The position numbers were made by a program, and so were the translations under genes. From assembly GCA_018399055.1 (NCBI GenBank), contig CP073762.1, forward strand, positions 868,001 through 932,000: a stretch of 64,000 nt of DNA, read 5' to 3'. Under the pieces are notes generated by a model, which did not search any database, was not told where the DNA came from, and saw nothing but the letters and a program-made list of their open reading frames with translations. Numbering within the stretch: position 1 is the first letter of the stretch; each line of letters starts with the position of its first letter. The stretch is from Simkaniaceae bacterium (lineage in GTDB: Bacteria > Chlamydiota > Chlamydiia > Chlamydiales > Simkaniaceae). Shown here one piece after another: positions 1-8,372 of the stretch.

Positions 1-159
1 ACCGCGGCAGTGAAGTGTTTCTCCAGGGCTGATCCCTGGCATCGAACCGACGACAGTGATTAGATCGCTTTGCTTGGGCGTCTTAAGTCGTGCCACGGTG
101 AAGCCTGTTTCTTCACTTGCAAAAACGAGGGTTTCGATATATCCGCTGAGCTGGTCCAT
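1..159 (-). CDS. recD2: RecD2-like helicase, N-terminal fragment (gene runs off the window)
   Basis: The reverse strand encodes 53 codons starting at the ATG at 159 and still open at base 1. The protein begins MDQLSGYIETLVFASEETGF, followed by TVARLK and VVGSMPGISPGETL. This is the N-terminal OB-like segment typical of RecD2/RecD-like 5'-3' DNA helicases, where a 'G.I......ENGFTV..' pattern and 'V.G.....PGE.L' are characteristic. The helicase motifs lie outside the window, so the assignment rests on the N-terminus alone. The reading frame stays open upstream of 159 as far as a stop inside the antisense of the tRNA, and a TTG at 165 is an alternative start. No good Shine-Dalgarno sequence is visible. 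Confidence 0.7.
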   Translation of the reverse strand, partial: MDQLSGYIETLVFASEETGFTVARLKTPKQSDLITVVGSMPGISPGETLHCRG

Positions 160-254
160 AGCCAAACATCTTAACCGAACTGCTTCCGTTTGAATACAAA
201 AATCTTGGGCCTCTTGATCTAAAATATTAAAGAGGTTATGATGACTCTCTCTAT

Positions 255-326
255 TCCGGATTAGCTCAGCGGTAGAGCAGTAGACTGTTAATCTATTGGT
301 CGCTGGTTCGAATCCAGCATCCGGAG
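255..326 (+). tRNA. tRNA-Asn (anticodon GTT)
   Basis: A full cloverleaf can be drawn. The acceptor stem is TCCGGAT (255-261) with ATCCGGA (319-325) and discriminator G326. The D arm is TTAGCTCAGCGGTAGAGCA, the anticodon loop is CTGTTAA with GTT at its centre, and the T arm contains GGTTCGAATCC. No CCA is encoded. A strong terminator begins five bases downstream, so it is probably a single-gene transcript. It lies next to the AT-rich desaturase gene; tRNA 3' ends are common integration sites, but I found no repeat of the tRNA 3' end nearby. Confidence 0.97.
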
Positions 327-330
327 AGTA

Positions 331-355
331 GGCCCGACGAAAGTCGGGCCTTTTT
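331..355 (+). terminator. Rho-independent terminator after tRNA-Asn
   Basis: Perfect 8-bp stem GGCCCGAC (331-338) / GTCGGGCC (343-350) with a GAAA tetraloop, followed by TTTTT (351-355). It follows the tRNA by four bases. Confidence 0.93.
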
Positions 356-459
356 GTTGTCCCCGTGTGCCACTTATCGTTTCCTGAAAAGTGCTGTTAT
401 AGAGTATCATGCTTTTTAGGGGAAAATGATGATGGAAGTCCTGAAATGGAGTAAAAAGC

Positions 460-1527
460 ATGAACAATACAACTTTAGATATAGAAAAAGTTAATTTATT
501 TAGTGAAATTAAAGAAGACGTAGAAAATTACTTTTGTAATAACAAAATCCTTCGATTCGGAAACTATAAGATTTATATAAAGTCTATTTTGTTTATAGCT
601 GTTTCAGCAATCTCTTATTTAACAATTCTTTTTTTTACAGTTCCTTTATGGATTTTAGCATGTCTTTATATTCTTTTGGGGACGGTGTTTGCTGGAATAG
701 GTTTTAATATAATGCATGATGGCGGTCATGGGAGCTATTCTAGAAAAAATTGGTTAAATAGAATAGCAGGATATTCACTCAACCTATTGGGTGGTAACAT
801 ATTTCTTTGGAAAACCAAACACAATCACAATCATCATAATTATACAAATATTAAAGGTATGGATGATGATATAGATATCGAACCATGGGTAAGGACTCAT
901 TTAAGCCAACCAAAACATTGGTACCATCGTTATCAGCATATTTATGCTTTAGGGCTATATGGATTAACACATTTTAACTGGGTGTTTATTAGTGATTTCA
1001 AAAGCTATTTTGCAAAAAAAATTGGAAGCACTAACTTGCCTAAAATGAACCTGAAAGAGCATTTTATCTTTTGGATAAGTAAAGCTATATTTTTTACCCT
1101 TTTACTTATTATTCCTATTGCCTTGATTGGTTTCTGGAAGGCTATAATGGGATTTGCTATAATGTCATTTGTTTGCGGTATTATTTTAGGCACAATTTTT
1201 CAATTAGCCCATTTGATAGAAGACGCTGAATTCCCTATGCTCTTGGAAAATTCTAATAAAACCGAAAAAAGCTGGGTTTTACATCAAATTGCTACTACAG
1301 CTAATTTCGCCACAAAAAATAAATTCGTCTACTGGTTCACTGGGGGATTAAACTTTCAAGTGGTGCATCATCTCTTTCCTAGGGTTAGCCACATTCATTA
1401 TCGAGAAATCAATAAACTAATCAGACAGACATGTTCCAAATATAAGATAAAATATATCGAGTATTCAGGTTTTTTCACTGGTTTGCGTTCACATATTTTG
1501 TTCTTAAAACGTTTGGGAGCGCATTGA
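460..1527 (+). CDS. Membrane fatty-acid desaturase
   Basis: A 355-aa integral membrane di-iron desaturase of the FA_desaturase superfamily. The three histidine boxes are visible: HDGGHGS near residue 87, HNHNHH near residue 122, and QVVHH near residue 301. The QxxHH third box is typical of acyl-lipid/linoleoyl-CoA (front-end-like) desaturases; there is no cytochrome b5 domain. Hydrophobic stretches near residues 42-80 and 205-250 fit two pairs of membrane helices. It would introduce a double bond into acyl chains at the membrane, with an electron donor not seen here. The start has GGAG about 10 bases upstream. The gene is clearly more AT-rich than the rest of the window, lies just after a tRNA and is followed by its own terminator, which suggests acquisition by transfer. 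The regiospecificity cannot be read from sequence. Confidence 0.88.
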   Translation: MNNTTLDIEKVNLFSEIKEDVENYFCNNKILRFGNYKIYIKSILFIAVSAISYLTILFFTVPLWILACLYILLGTVFAGIGFNIMHDGGHGSYSRKNWLNRIAGYSLNLLGGNIFLWKTKHNHNHHNYTNIKGMDDDIDIEPWVRTHLSQPKHWYHRYQHIYALGLYGLTHFNWVFISDFKSYFAKKIGSTNLPKMNLKEHFIFWISKAIFFTLLLIIPIALIGFWKAIMGFAIMSFVCGIILGTIFQLAHLIEDAEFPMLLENSNKTEKSWVLHQIATTANFATKNKFVYWFTGGLNFQVVHHLFPRVSHIHYREINKLIRQTCSKYKIKYIEYSGFFTGLRSHILFLKRLGAH

Positions 1528-1635
1528 TATTTCAATGCAAGAGGTGATTTGTAATACTCTAATTAAAAATCAGAAAGGTGTTAGTTTTTGGCTTATGACT
1601 AACTCTTAATTTATGTGCTCTAGCTAGTGAGCAGG

Positions 1636-1667
1636 AAAAATGCCCGGCAGAAACCGAGCATTTTTTT
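1636..1667. terminator. Terminator hairpin between convergent genes
   Basis: AAAAATGCCCGG (1636-1647), loop CAGAAA, CCGAGCATTTTT (1654-1665), with one internal mismatch and a T-run to 1667. The A-tract before and T-tract after let it act in both directions, serving the desaturase gene and the convergent fusion gene. Confidence 0.75.
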
Positions 1668-1690
1668 GTTACTTCCAGAATAAGAAATTC

Positions 1691-3625
1691 CTACGTATCT
1701 TTGAGCCGCTCTATAGCGGAAGCGAGAATTTTATTTAACAATTCTGAATAGTTTATTCCAGCATAATCAGCCATATAATTTAACTTGCCATCCCAGCACC
1801 AACCTGGATTAGGGTTAACTTCTAACAACTTAATTGTTCCACAGGAATCCTTTCTGAAGTCAAAACGTGCGTAATCTCTGCAACCTAGATGTTCAAATAA
1901 TTGGATCGAGTGATCAGTAAGGGCACGATACTCTTCTTCCTTTAGTTGAGCGGGTTTATAGCGAATTTGATTCCAGTATTCTGAATCTGGAATCCACTTA
2001 GACTCATAAGAAAGTAGGTGTGGAAGACCCTTAGCAAGGTGGGTATAGTCAACTTCTAGTATTGGGAGGATTTCAAAGTTTGAAGGATTACCAATAATTC
2101 CTACGCTATACTCGTCTCCGGAAAGAAATTCCTGAATTAAAATTGGGATATTTGGAAGCAAGCTTTTTAACCAGTCATAATAGTTCACAAGTTGCTCAGC
2201 ATCGTTAACAACAGCATGCTGCGTTATTCCAATGGAACTGTCTCCAGAAGAGGGTTTTAGAATAACTGGAAAGCTATTGGGAATAGCAGCCGATGAATTA
2301 CTTGGGTCAATCCAGATTTCATCTGGTACCGGTATTTCAAGGGATTGTGCGATGGCTCGTGTCAGGGATTTATCGTAGCATATTGCAAGACATCCGGGCC
2401 CTGCTCCTGTATAAGGAATATTGAGCATTTCTAAAAGAGCGCAAATATGTAACTCTTGCGTAGCTCGATTATTAAATCCTTCATCACAAAGGTTAAAAAC
2501 TAAAGAAGGAGGGGATTTGAGAAAAAATTTGATTAAATTCGCGTGATTATCAAAATAGGTAAAGTCAAAACCAGGTAGCTTGCTCAAGGATTCTTTCAGT
2601 TTTTCTGTAGTCTTAAGGTCTTCAGAATTGAATTTACCATCTTTTTTAACAATATCTGGGAGGGAAGGGTCTCCCAGTAATACAGTGCAGACAATCGCAT
2701 CTTTGGATTTAACTTTAGTATTAGAGATTTTGTTGGGTGCTGATGCTTTAAGAGTCATCCTTTGGGCCATCATTCCTAAATCCTGTCCCCTGGTAGAAAG
2801 TGATTTTAAGGTGTCTTGGAATTCTATATTTTCAAACCCTGCTCGTTCTAGCAGCTCTTCCAGCTCGGGATAAGAAAATAGCCTTTCGGCATAAAATTGG
2901 TCTGCAATAACTCCTTTTTCAACTTCGATCACAACTTCTCTGCAGATTAGACGCTTTCTATCTTGAGACAAGTGCCGTTCTCGGCAAACTAGCAATGATT
3001 GGTCGATCCATTCCCAACTTCGCGGTTGATAATTTTCCTTAACCCATTCGCCGTTAGTAAGATCTAAATAAATCGTCCCCTTTGAGGAAAGCACTCTGTT
3101 AACCTCTTTCAGGACTTTTAAATCATCATCTTCGTGTTCAAAATAACCAAAAGAATTTCCCATAATAGTTACTAGGTCGATAGAGGAAGAAAGAAGGCGT
3201 ATTTTTCGGGCATCTCCTTCCGAAAAAGTAGAATTGATAAGTAAGTTCATATTACGAGAGCGTTTTCGTGCTAACCTAATTAAATACCGAGACCGATCAA
3301 TTCCTAATAAATTACGGTAACCTCTTTTTGCTAGTTCCAAGATATGCCTGCCTTGGCCACAACACAAATCAAGAATTTTTTGTGAGGAATTTACTCCTGT
3401 CGCTTGAATAACCTTGTCAATTTCTCTTACGGTGTTTTCATTATTTTCAACGACATCCGCGTCAGTTTTTAAGTATAAAGAATTGAATAAACCACGCCAC
3501 CACTCTGAAGGCAGGTGTTTTTCAAGGTCTGAAATCGGTCCAAGGCAGCCATTGTTGTGGCTGGATTTTGATAAAAGATTTTTATCTGCACTTTTTCTGG
3601 GTAGTGTATTTGGAATTTTAGCCAT
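1691..3625 (-). CDS. SAM methyltransferase / D-Ala-D-Ala ligase-like ATP-grasp fusion
   Basis: A 644-aa two-domain protein. Residues ~45-290 are a class I SAM-dependent methyltransferase, with motif I LDLCCGQGRH at ~85-94 and an acidic strand end at LLGID. Residues ~312-640 are an ATP-grasp domain of the D-alanine-D-alanine ligase type: FNLCDEGF, a PYTGAGP segment, the ATP-binding lysine and loop VILKPSSGDSSIGI, DYARFDFR, and the metal-binding LEVNPNPG. Substrates are unknown. Known relatives ligate amino acids or peptides using ATP, and the attached methyltransferase suggests a modified dipeptide or small-molecule product (inference). In chlamydiae the peptidoglycan Ddl is normally fused to MurC, so this looks like an additional enzyme. 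ATG at 3625 has a weak AGAGA upstream. Confidence 0.82.
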   Translation of the reverse strand: MAKIPNTLPRKSADKNLLSKSSHNNGCLGPISDLEKHLPSEWWRGLFNSLYLKTDADVVENNENTVREIDKVIQATGVNSSQKILDLCCGQGRHILELAKRGYRNLLGIDRSRYLIRLARKRSRNMNLLINSTFSEGDARKIRLLSSSIDLVTIMGNSFGYFEHEDDDLKVLKEVNRVLSSKGTIYLDLTNGEWVKENYQPRSWEWIDQSLLVCRERHLSQDRKRLICREVVIEVEKGVIADQFYAERLFSYPELEELLERAGFENIEFQDTLKSLSTRGQDLGMMAQRMTLKASAPNKISNTKVKSKDAIVCTVLLGDPSLPDIVKKDGKFNSEDLKTTEKLKESLSKLPGFDFTYFDNHANLIKFFLKSPPSLVFNLCDEGFNNRATQELHICALLEMLNIPYTGAGPGCLAICYDKSLTRAIAQSLEIPVPDEIWIDPSNSSAAIPNSFPVILKPSSGDSSIGITQHAVVNDAEQLVNYYDWLKSLLPNIPILIQEFLSGDEYSVGIIGNPSNFEILPILEVDYTHLAKGLPHLLSYESKWIPDSEYWNQIRYKPAQLKEEEYRALTDHSIQLFEHLGCRDYARFDFRKDSCGTIKLLEVNPNPGWCWDGKLNYMADYAGINYSELLNKILASAIERLKDT

Positions 3626-3945
3626 ACAGCGTCTCTATTTTTGTAAAATTGTTTAGTTGAACTTCTCTAAGCGCTTTATTAACAGCATAGTAATTTTCAA
3701 AACTATAGAACTCCTATTATTTAGGAAATTTTGCTTAAAGGCTTTGACATTATCTTCCAGACAGGAGAATTGTGCAATGTAAACAATCACATGTGGGATT
3801 TGAGTTTATCAAAAAGTTTTATGAACTCTTCTATAGAGCTTTATCTGCTTAGTACTGACAAAATCTTACCGCAAAAAACCATACCGTCACCTCTGTCGAC
3901 CCTTGTTTTTATTTTCCCTATTTATTAAACTAGCCCGTTTAAAAT
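3626..3945. other. Non-coding stretch between divergent genes
   Basis: 320 bases between the reverse-strand fusion gene and a forward exported-protein gene. It probably holds both promoters. A TTGACA lies near 3743, but I see no convincing -10 at the right spacing. A 65-codon frame at 3731-3928 starts with TTG, lacks a ribosome site and has no protein-like features, so it is not called. Confidence 0.5.
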
Positions 3946-5229
3946 ATGGAAAAAATGATGAAAAAACGACTCTTAGCTTTATATTTAATATTATTAATGG
4001 GAACGACTTTTGCTTCTCAAACTGTAATGGTTGATCCGCACTTCTCACCCTATTCGGGATCTGCAAATCTAATGACTGCCCAGGATCTGCTCATCATGGG
4101 GGAGGACCGCCTTTTTCCAGGAGGAGGACGGGATTCGACAGCAAAGGTCTGGGGAAGAGCTGCTGAACAGTTTTTTTTCTGGTCACAGATCAATACCATG
4201 ACGTCGGTTACGCAGCATGAAATTTTTGGACATGGATATCGACTAAGGGAATTGGGTGTGACACCAAAAAAATACACAGTGACTCCATGGGGTGGTGCGA
4301 CCTACTTCAATGTAAAAAGCTCCTTTAAAGTGGGGGATATGATGGCTGTTGTCGTCGCTGGCCTTGAAGCTGAGGCGATCTTAGCTCGCGATCTTAAAAT
4401 GGAATGGATGCGCCGAGGGAAGATTGATGGACGACTCGCCATGACATACACTCAAGCGGAGCAGTCTCTTTTCTGGTACACTCTGATCACTCAGCTGGGG
4501 AGACTGAATAATGACGAAATTTCCGAAGGAAATGACATTGATGCGTATCTCAAACTGCAAAATGCTTCCTATATCAACGATGATCTAACAATGGGACAAC
4601 TGACCCGCTGGTCGATTTTCAACTGGCTTGATCCGATGACGTTTTATAGTTACTACGCATTCTTTTACTATATCGCTGAAGGAAAATCGTGGAACTTTCC
4701 TATGATTTCATTGGGGGAGAATATTCGATATCTTCCCAATGCAAAAATTGCCTACGCCCCCTATGCTCCAGAAGCTTATCTAGAAAACTATTTTACAATT
4801 CATGGAGAGCCTCTTTACTTCTATTTCAAAGGGGGAAAGAGAAGTTTTGGAACGGGAGTTGCTTATGACCACTTTTTTCAAGGAAAAAGAGGAACCGTAG
4901 GTTTTCGTTTTGATGGATGGAACCAAGGAGTATTCGTCACTCCAGCGACTATAGAAGAGCTTGATGAGACCGGAGAGGCTTATCGCCCTTCGTTAAATAA
5001 ACGCAGGTGGGGCGTAGCCCTGTCAGTGACAAGTACGTTAAATTTAAACGGCTCTATTGCCCTATACACCGAGCTTGGTGGAAAAACTTCCGGATATCTT
5101 CCTGGTTACGGCTTGGATAAGGAAGTGGTGGGTCGGGTTGGACTCAGGTTTGGCTCCAATTCTCTTCGACAAAAAATCGATCCGCAGGCCAAAATCAATT
5201 CAGTCAAATCTAATGGAGAATCCCAATGA
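3946..5229 (+). CDS. Exported protein with HExxxH motif, unknown function
   Basis: 427 aa. Residues ~5-24 are a signal peptide (KKRLL, a hydrophobic core, then TTFA-SQ), so the protein is exported. An ATG at 3958 is an equally likely start. H91-E92-I-F-G-H96 lies in a helix-like stretch, followed by an acidic helix containing GLEAEAILARD near residue 130. This resembles a metallopeptidase zinc site, but the spacing is HExxxH, not HExxH, so catalysis is unproven. The C-terminal half is rich in aromatic residues and alternating strands (for example YFYFKGG, GVAYDHFF, LYTELGGK), compatible with a beta-barrel. I do not recognise the family. The stop overlaps the start of the next gene (ATGA at 5226-5229), so it is translationally coupled to the lipoprotein downstream. 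Confidence 0.75.
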   Translation: MEKMMKKRLLALYLILLMGTTFASQTVMVDPHFSPYSGSANLMTAQDLLIMGEDRLFPGGGRDSTAKVWGRAAEQFFFWSQINTMTSVTQHEIFGHGYRLRELGVTPKKYTVTPWGGATYFNVKSSFKVGDMMAVVVAGLEAEAILARDLKMEWMRRGKIDGRLAMTYTQAEQSLFWYTLITQLGRLNNDEISEGNDIDAYLKLQNASYINDDLTMGQLTRWSIFNWLDPMTFYSYYAFFYYIAEGKSWNFPMISLGENIRYLPNAKIAYAPYAPEAYLENYFTIHGEPLYFYFKGGKRSFGTGVAYDHFFQGKRGTVGFRFDGWNQGVFVTPATIEELDETGEAYRPSLNKRRWGVALSVTSTLNLNGSIALYTELGGKTSGYLPGYGLDKEVVGRVGLRFGSNSLRQKIDPQAKINSVKSNGESQ

Positions 5230-5840
5230 GAAAAATAGTTATTTCCTTAGGAATTGGAATGTCAATTCTATTGACCGGATGTGCATCTTATCAAGCAAAC
5301 TCTCTCTCTGCTCTGAACCCTGAGCATGTGCGGACTTATGAGAATATGGAAGGGATTTCTATTGGTTGTAAGGCTTATACTATTGAAGATTGTTACAGCT
5401 ACCTTGACCGCAATGTGATTGCGAAAGGATATCAGCCTGTGCAACTCACATTTTACAATCAAAGTGATAAAAGCTATCTCTTTTCGACCAAGGGAGTAAG
5501 TCTTATCTGTGCAAGCCCTGAAGAAGTTGCTCGAACCGTTCATACATCAACAGCGGGTCGTGTAACGGGATATACGCTTGGAGGCATTCTTTTTCTCCCT
5601 GTTACTTTTCCTCTTTTTATTCCTGCGATTGTTGATGGAATTAAGTCATCAAATGCCAATGGTGCGCTTGATACTGATTTCTCTGTTAAAGCAAAAGACA
5701 GTTTTGAAATCAGACCTAACTCATATTCAACGACACTTGTTTTTGTTCCAAAAGCTCATTATGCGCCTATATTTGAGCTTTCTTTGTCTGATCAAAAGAC
5801 GGGGGAGTCTAAGGTAGTGGCTCTTTCTGCAGCTCAATAG
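5226..5840 (+). CDS. Lipoprotein, paralogue A
   Basis: 204 aa beginning MRKIVISLGIGMSILLTGCA: a signal peptide with lipobox LTGC and Cys19 as the lipidated residue. The mature part contains CKAYTIEDCYSYLDRNVIAKGYQ and a hydrophobic stretch GYTLGGILFLPVTFPLF near residues 117-135, then a strand-rich C-terminus. It overlaps the upstream exported-protein gene by four bases, suggesting one transcript and a shared envelope role. It is clearly paralogous to the gene at 6587-7156: SNLSALDP/SLSALNP, IGCKA, YLxRNVIAKGYQP and PAIVDGIKS are shared. I do not recognise a named function. Confidence 0.8.
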   Translation: MRKIVISLGIGMSILLTGCASYQANSLSALNPEHVRTYENMEGISIGCKAYTIEDCYSYLDRNVIAKGYQPVQLTFYNQSDKSYLFSTKGVSLICASPEEVARTVHTSTAGRVTGYTLGGILFLPVTFPLFIPAIVDGIKSSNANGALDTDFSVKAKDSFEIRPNSYSTTLVFVPKAHYAPIFELSLSDQKTGESKVVALSAAQ

Positions 5841-5880
5841 AGTTTGCTCGTGGATCCAATAGGTAATGAGCTAACTCCTT

Positions 5881-6519
5881 ATGAAGTTTTGGACTGTTGC
5901 TGATGCAATTTATGAAGAAGGCTCCCTAGTCGAAAGAACCAAAGATGCGGTAAATAAATACTTAGAGGAGCAGGCTGGGGGTAAAATAGTTCTTAAGGAA
6001 TTAGAAAAAGTTTCTTCACACCCATGGGTGCTAGGGCTATTTTGTATCCAAAAGGGGCACCGAAAAACTCATGTTGTATCGTTCCAAGGGAGTAATAGTG
6101 ATATTCAGTGGATCGAAAATGTTTCAACATCATCACTCGTAACAAAAATGTGGCTGTCTTCAATGACGAAGACAGTCAAGGTTTGGGAAGAGAAATACAT
6201 AAAAAAATATGATAAGAAGTATGGAGAACCAAAGTGGGGTGAAGTCGTAGCTTTTACAGGGCACTCAAGAGGAGGGCAGTTTGCCTCAAGATGTTGGAAG
6301 AGTAAGAAGCTCTGGAGGATTACGTGGAATGGATACCGCGCTAAGAAAAGCCATTGCCATATAAACCTTGCAACGAATAAAGATCCACTGATTACAAACC
6401 CTGTTTTATCTCATCCTGAACGCTATATCAGGGTATGTGATGGAGGGCATAGTCTTCATGATTTCAAGGGAGTGACTAAAGATAAAACTTGGGCCCAGCT
6501 GCTCTTAGAGCAAAAGTAG
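5881..6519 (+). CDS. Lipase class 3-like alpha/beta hydrolase (short)
   Basis: 212 aa. GHSRGG at residues 127-132 is a GxSxG nucleophile elbow with Ser129. NKDPLITNP places an Asp at 168 and GGHSLHDF places His190/His193, the order and spacing of the Ser-Asp-His triad in class 3 lipase-like proteins. Upstream, VVSFQGSNSDIQWIEN resembles the 'FRGT....W..N' oxyanion segment of that family. No signal peptide is seen, so it is cytosolic or secreted by another route; an ester or acyl lipid substrate is inferred. It sits between two paralogous lipoprotein genes, with a 40-base gap to the first. The segment after Ser129 is short and rich in Trp/Arg/Lys (SRCWKSKKLWRITWNGYRAKK), which may mark degeneration. 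An in-frame ATG just upstream is closed by TAA, supporting ATG 5881. Confidence 0.6.
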   Translation: MKFWTVADAIYEEGSLVERTKDAVNKYLEEQAGGKIVLKELEKVSSHPWVLGLFCIQKGHRKTHVVSFQGSNSDIQWIENVSTSSLVTKMWLSSMTKTVKVWEEKYIKKYDKKYGEPKWGEVVAFTGHSRGGQFASRCWKSKKLWRITWNGYRAKKSHCHINLATNKDPLITNPVLSHPERYIRVCDGGHSLHDFKGVTKDKTWAQLLLEQK

Positions 6520-6586
6520 AGGGCTTTCTTTTCGACAAAAAAAAGCGCTCTCGTTACACTCCGAATATATTCTTTGGAGATAATGG

Positions 6587-7156
6587 ATGAAATCGGCCCT
6601 CTTTCTTTTAGTACTATTATTCACAGGATGTGCTTCTTACAAAGCTAGCAATCTCTCTGCTTTAGATCCTTACTCTGTACGGAACTATCCAGAGATTGAC
6701 GGGCTGCATATCGGCTGCAAGGCCTTTACAAAAGAGGATTGTCTAACCTATCTCGGCCGCAATGTGATTGCGAAAGGGTATCAACCGATTCAACTCACCT
6801 TTCAAAATACGACCGACAAAACCTACATTTTCTCTTCAAAAGAGATCAGCATTCCCTGCACCAATACTCAAGAAGTGGCCCAGTCAGTCTACACTTCAAC
6901 TTTGGGAAGAGTTGTGGGCTACAGCCTTCTTGTGTTGCCTGCAATTGTCGATGGTATAAAGTCAATGAAGGCTAACTCTAGCCTCAACGAAGACTTTCAT
7001 GAAAAAGCCCCTGAGCATTTCATCATTCCTCCAGGTTCGTATAAAAAGACGTTAGTTTTTGTCCCTCGTGCGCACTATCATTCCATTTTTGACCTTTCTC
7101 TTCTTGAGCAGGAAACAGGAAAGCACAAAACTGTAGGACTTTCGTTGGTAAAATAG
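6587..7156 (+). CDS. Lipoprotein, paralogue B
   Basis: 189 aa with lipobox FTGC (MKSALFLLVLLFTGCA), lipidated Cys15. It aligns along its whole length with the 5226-5840 product. Shared blocks include NLSALDP, GLHIGCKAFTKEDC, YLGRNVIAKGYQPIQLTF, VVGYSLLVLPAIVDGIKS and KTLVFVPRAHYHSIFDLSLL. It lacks about ten residues of the hydrophobic segment found in paralogue A. TTTGGAGATA precedes the start. The pair arose by duplication, with the lipase-like gene now lying between them. Function unknown; an envelope-anchored role is inferred. Confidence 0.8.
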   Translation: MKSALFLLVLLFTGCASYKASNLSALDPYSVRNYPEIDGLHIGCKAFTKEDCLTYLGRNVIAKGYQPIQLTFQNTTDKTYIFSSKEISIPCTNTQEVAQSVYTSTLGRVVGYSLLVLPAIVDGIKSMKANSSLNEDFHEKAPEHFIIPPGSYKKTLVFVPRAHYHSIFDLSLLEQETGKHKTVGLSLVK

Positions 7157-7213
7157 AGGTGGAATATTACCTGTGTCCTAAGTTTTAAGCCAGAGCATGA
7201 GAGAGAAGAAAGT

Positions 7214-8230
7214 TTAGGGTGAATTTACAGATACAATATTGACTACGGTATCTGGGTGCTTTCTTTGAACATAGGCGTTGTATTTCTTCTGAAAAAAGAC
7301 TAGGTTTTCCATGACTATCTGTGCCCATTTTTCTTGACAATGAAACCCAGCATTGACTGCCTCTAATGCGCGCTCTAGGTGGTTTTTTTCATTATGGTAA
7401 ATAGCTGCAAGATGCGCTTCTAAGATTTCTCTAAGCTTTTCACAAACAAGCATATCTATGGAGTTTTGCCTATCAAATGGGGTTGCCCAGGTTCCCATAT
7501 AGAGCTTTTGAGAATGATGTGGAAATCGACTTTCAAAATCTTCAGCAATAAGAAAGGAATGACCACCTAACTGTTGAAAAAGATAGTTCAGTTCCGGATC
7601 ATGGTATGCAGCTTTGCAAAGATTAAACCTTCGATCAAACTTTCCTTGCTTGGCCATGAGTTCTAGACGGCAGTCTGTCATTTGCTGAGAATAACATTCA
7701 ATATATTCAAACTCTCGGACGTATTGATCTTTGCCGAGCCTTTCACCCCGGCTGTCTAAATCCTGAAATGCTGGTGTTTGACAAGCATTTTGCATTTCAA
7801 AGAGTAGGTTTAGGATTTGATAATACTCCTGGTCAAAAAAGTCATATTTTCCATACCCCTCTGAGTAGGCGATACAGATAGTTCTTTTTTCCCAGTACCA
7901 ATAACCTGAAGAGCTCTCTTGACCTATAGTGATATTCTGTTTTGCAAGGTCTGCAATGCTAACGATTCCTCGCTCGTTACTACAGAGTCCTCGAGTCGAA
8001 ATCTCTCTACTTTCGAGCTCAACAATAGAAACCCCTTCATTTTCAGCATGAGGGATATCGACAACCAGCTCAATTCTGATGGGGCCTCCGACTTCACTTC
8101 TCAGATTGGGGAAGAGCAAAGGAAAGGTTTCGGAAATTTTTTGAATAGGACTCTCAAAATCGTATGGATATGAGCTAATATAACCCGGATATGTTCTATC
8201 TATTTGATTACTAATAAATTGAGTGCTCAT
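7214..8230 (-). CDS. Unrecognised 338-aa protein, possible effector
   Basis: 338 aa, no signal peptide or membrane segment, rich in Glu, Tyr and Gln. The N-terminus has a proline/tyrosine-rich DRTYPGYISSYPYDFESP, followed by a mixed region with PIRIELVVDIPHAENEGVSI and a helical C-terminal third (residues ~240-320). I do not recognise a family. It lies next to the C58-like protease gene on the same strand, in an accessory region, and has no clear ribosome-binding site. Instead a hairpin ends one base before the start codon. A host-directed or lineage-specific role is possible but not shown. Confidence 0.6.
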   Translation of the reverse strand: MSTQFISNQIDRTYPGYISSYPYDFESPIQKISETFPLLFPNLRSEVGGPIRIELVVDIPHAENEGVSIVELESREISTRGLCSNERGIVSIADLAKQNITIGQESSSGYWYWEKRTICIAYSEGYGKYDFFDQEYYQILNLLFEMQNACQTPAFQDLDSRGERLGKDQYVREFEYIECYSQQMTDCRLELMAKQGKFDRRFNLCKAAYHDPELNYLFQQLGGHSFLIAEDFESRFPHHSQKLYMGTWATPFDRQNSIDMLVCEKLREILEAHLAAIYHNEKNHLERALEAVNAGFHCQEKWAQIVMENLVFFQKKYNAYVQRKHPDTVVNIVSVNSP

Positions 8231-8231
8231 A

Positions 8232-8266
8232 ATAATCCGCAGTTTTCCCTTTTACTGCGGGATTAT
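8232..8266 (-). promoter_or_regulatory. Hairpin directly upstream of a start codon
   Basis: Arms ATAATCCGCAGT (8232-8243) and ACTGCGGGATTAT (8254-8266) pair with one bulged base around a 10-nt loop. Read on the reverse strand, the loop is AAAAGGGAAA and the lower arm ends one base before the ATG at 8230. The only purine-rich Shine-Dalgarno-like bases are in the loop. It could be a terminator of the upstream gene, but no T-run follows, so a translational control element is more likely. Confidence 0.5.
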
Positions 8267-8372
8267 ACTCAGAATGGTATTTCTACTCAACGAGCTTATA
8301 ATGACACTACTCAGACAAGCAGAAGAAGCTCCTGCCTGTCTAATGAGACGACTTTTTCTAAAAAAATCCTTT

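Noticed and set aside
255-326. tRNA as an integration site for an island
   Set aside because: No repeat of the tRNA 3' end was found downstream and no integrase gene is near.
3731-3928. 65-codon frame in the intergenic region
   Set aside because: TTG start, no ribosome site, no protein-like pattern; treated as non-coding.
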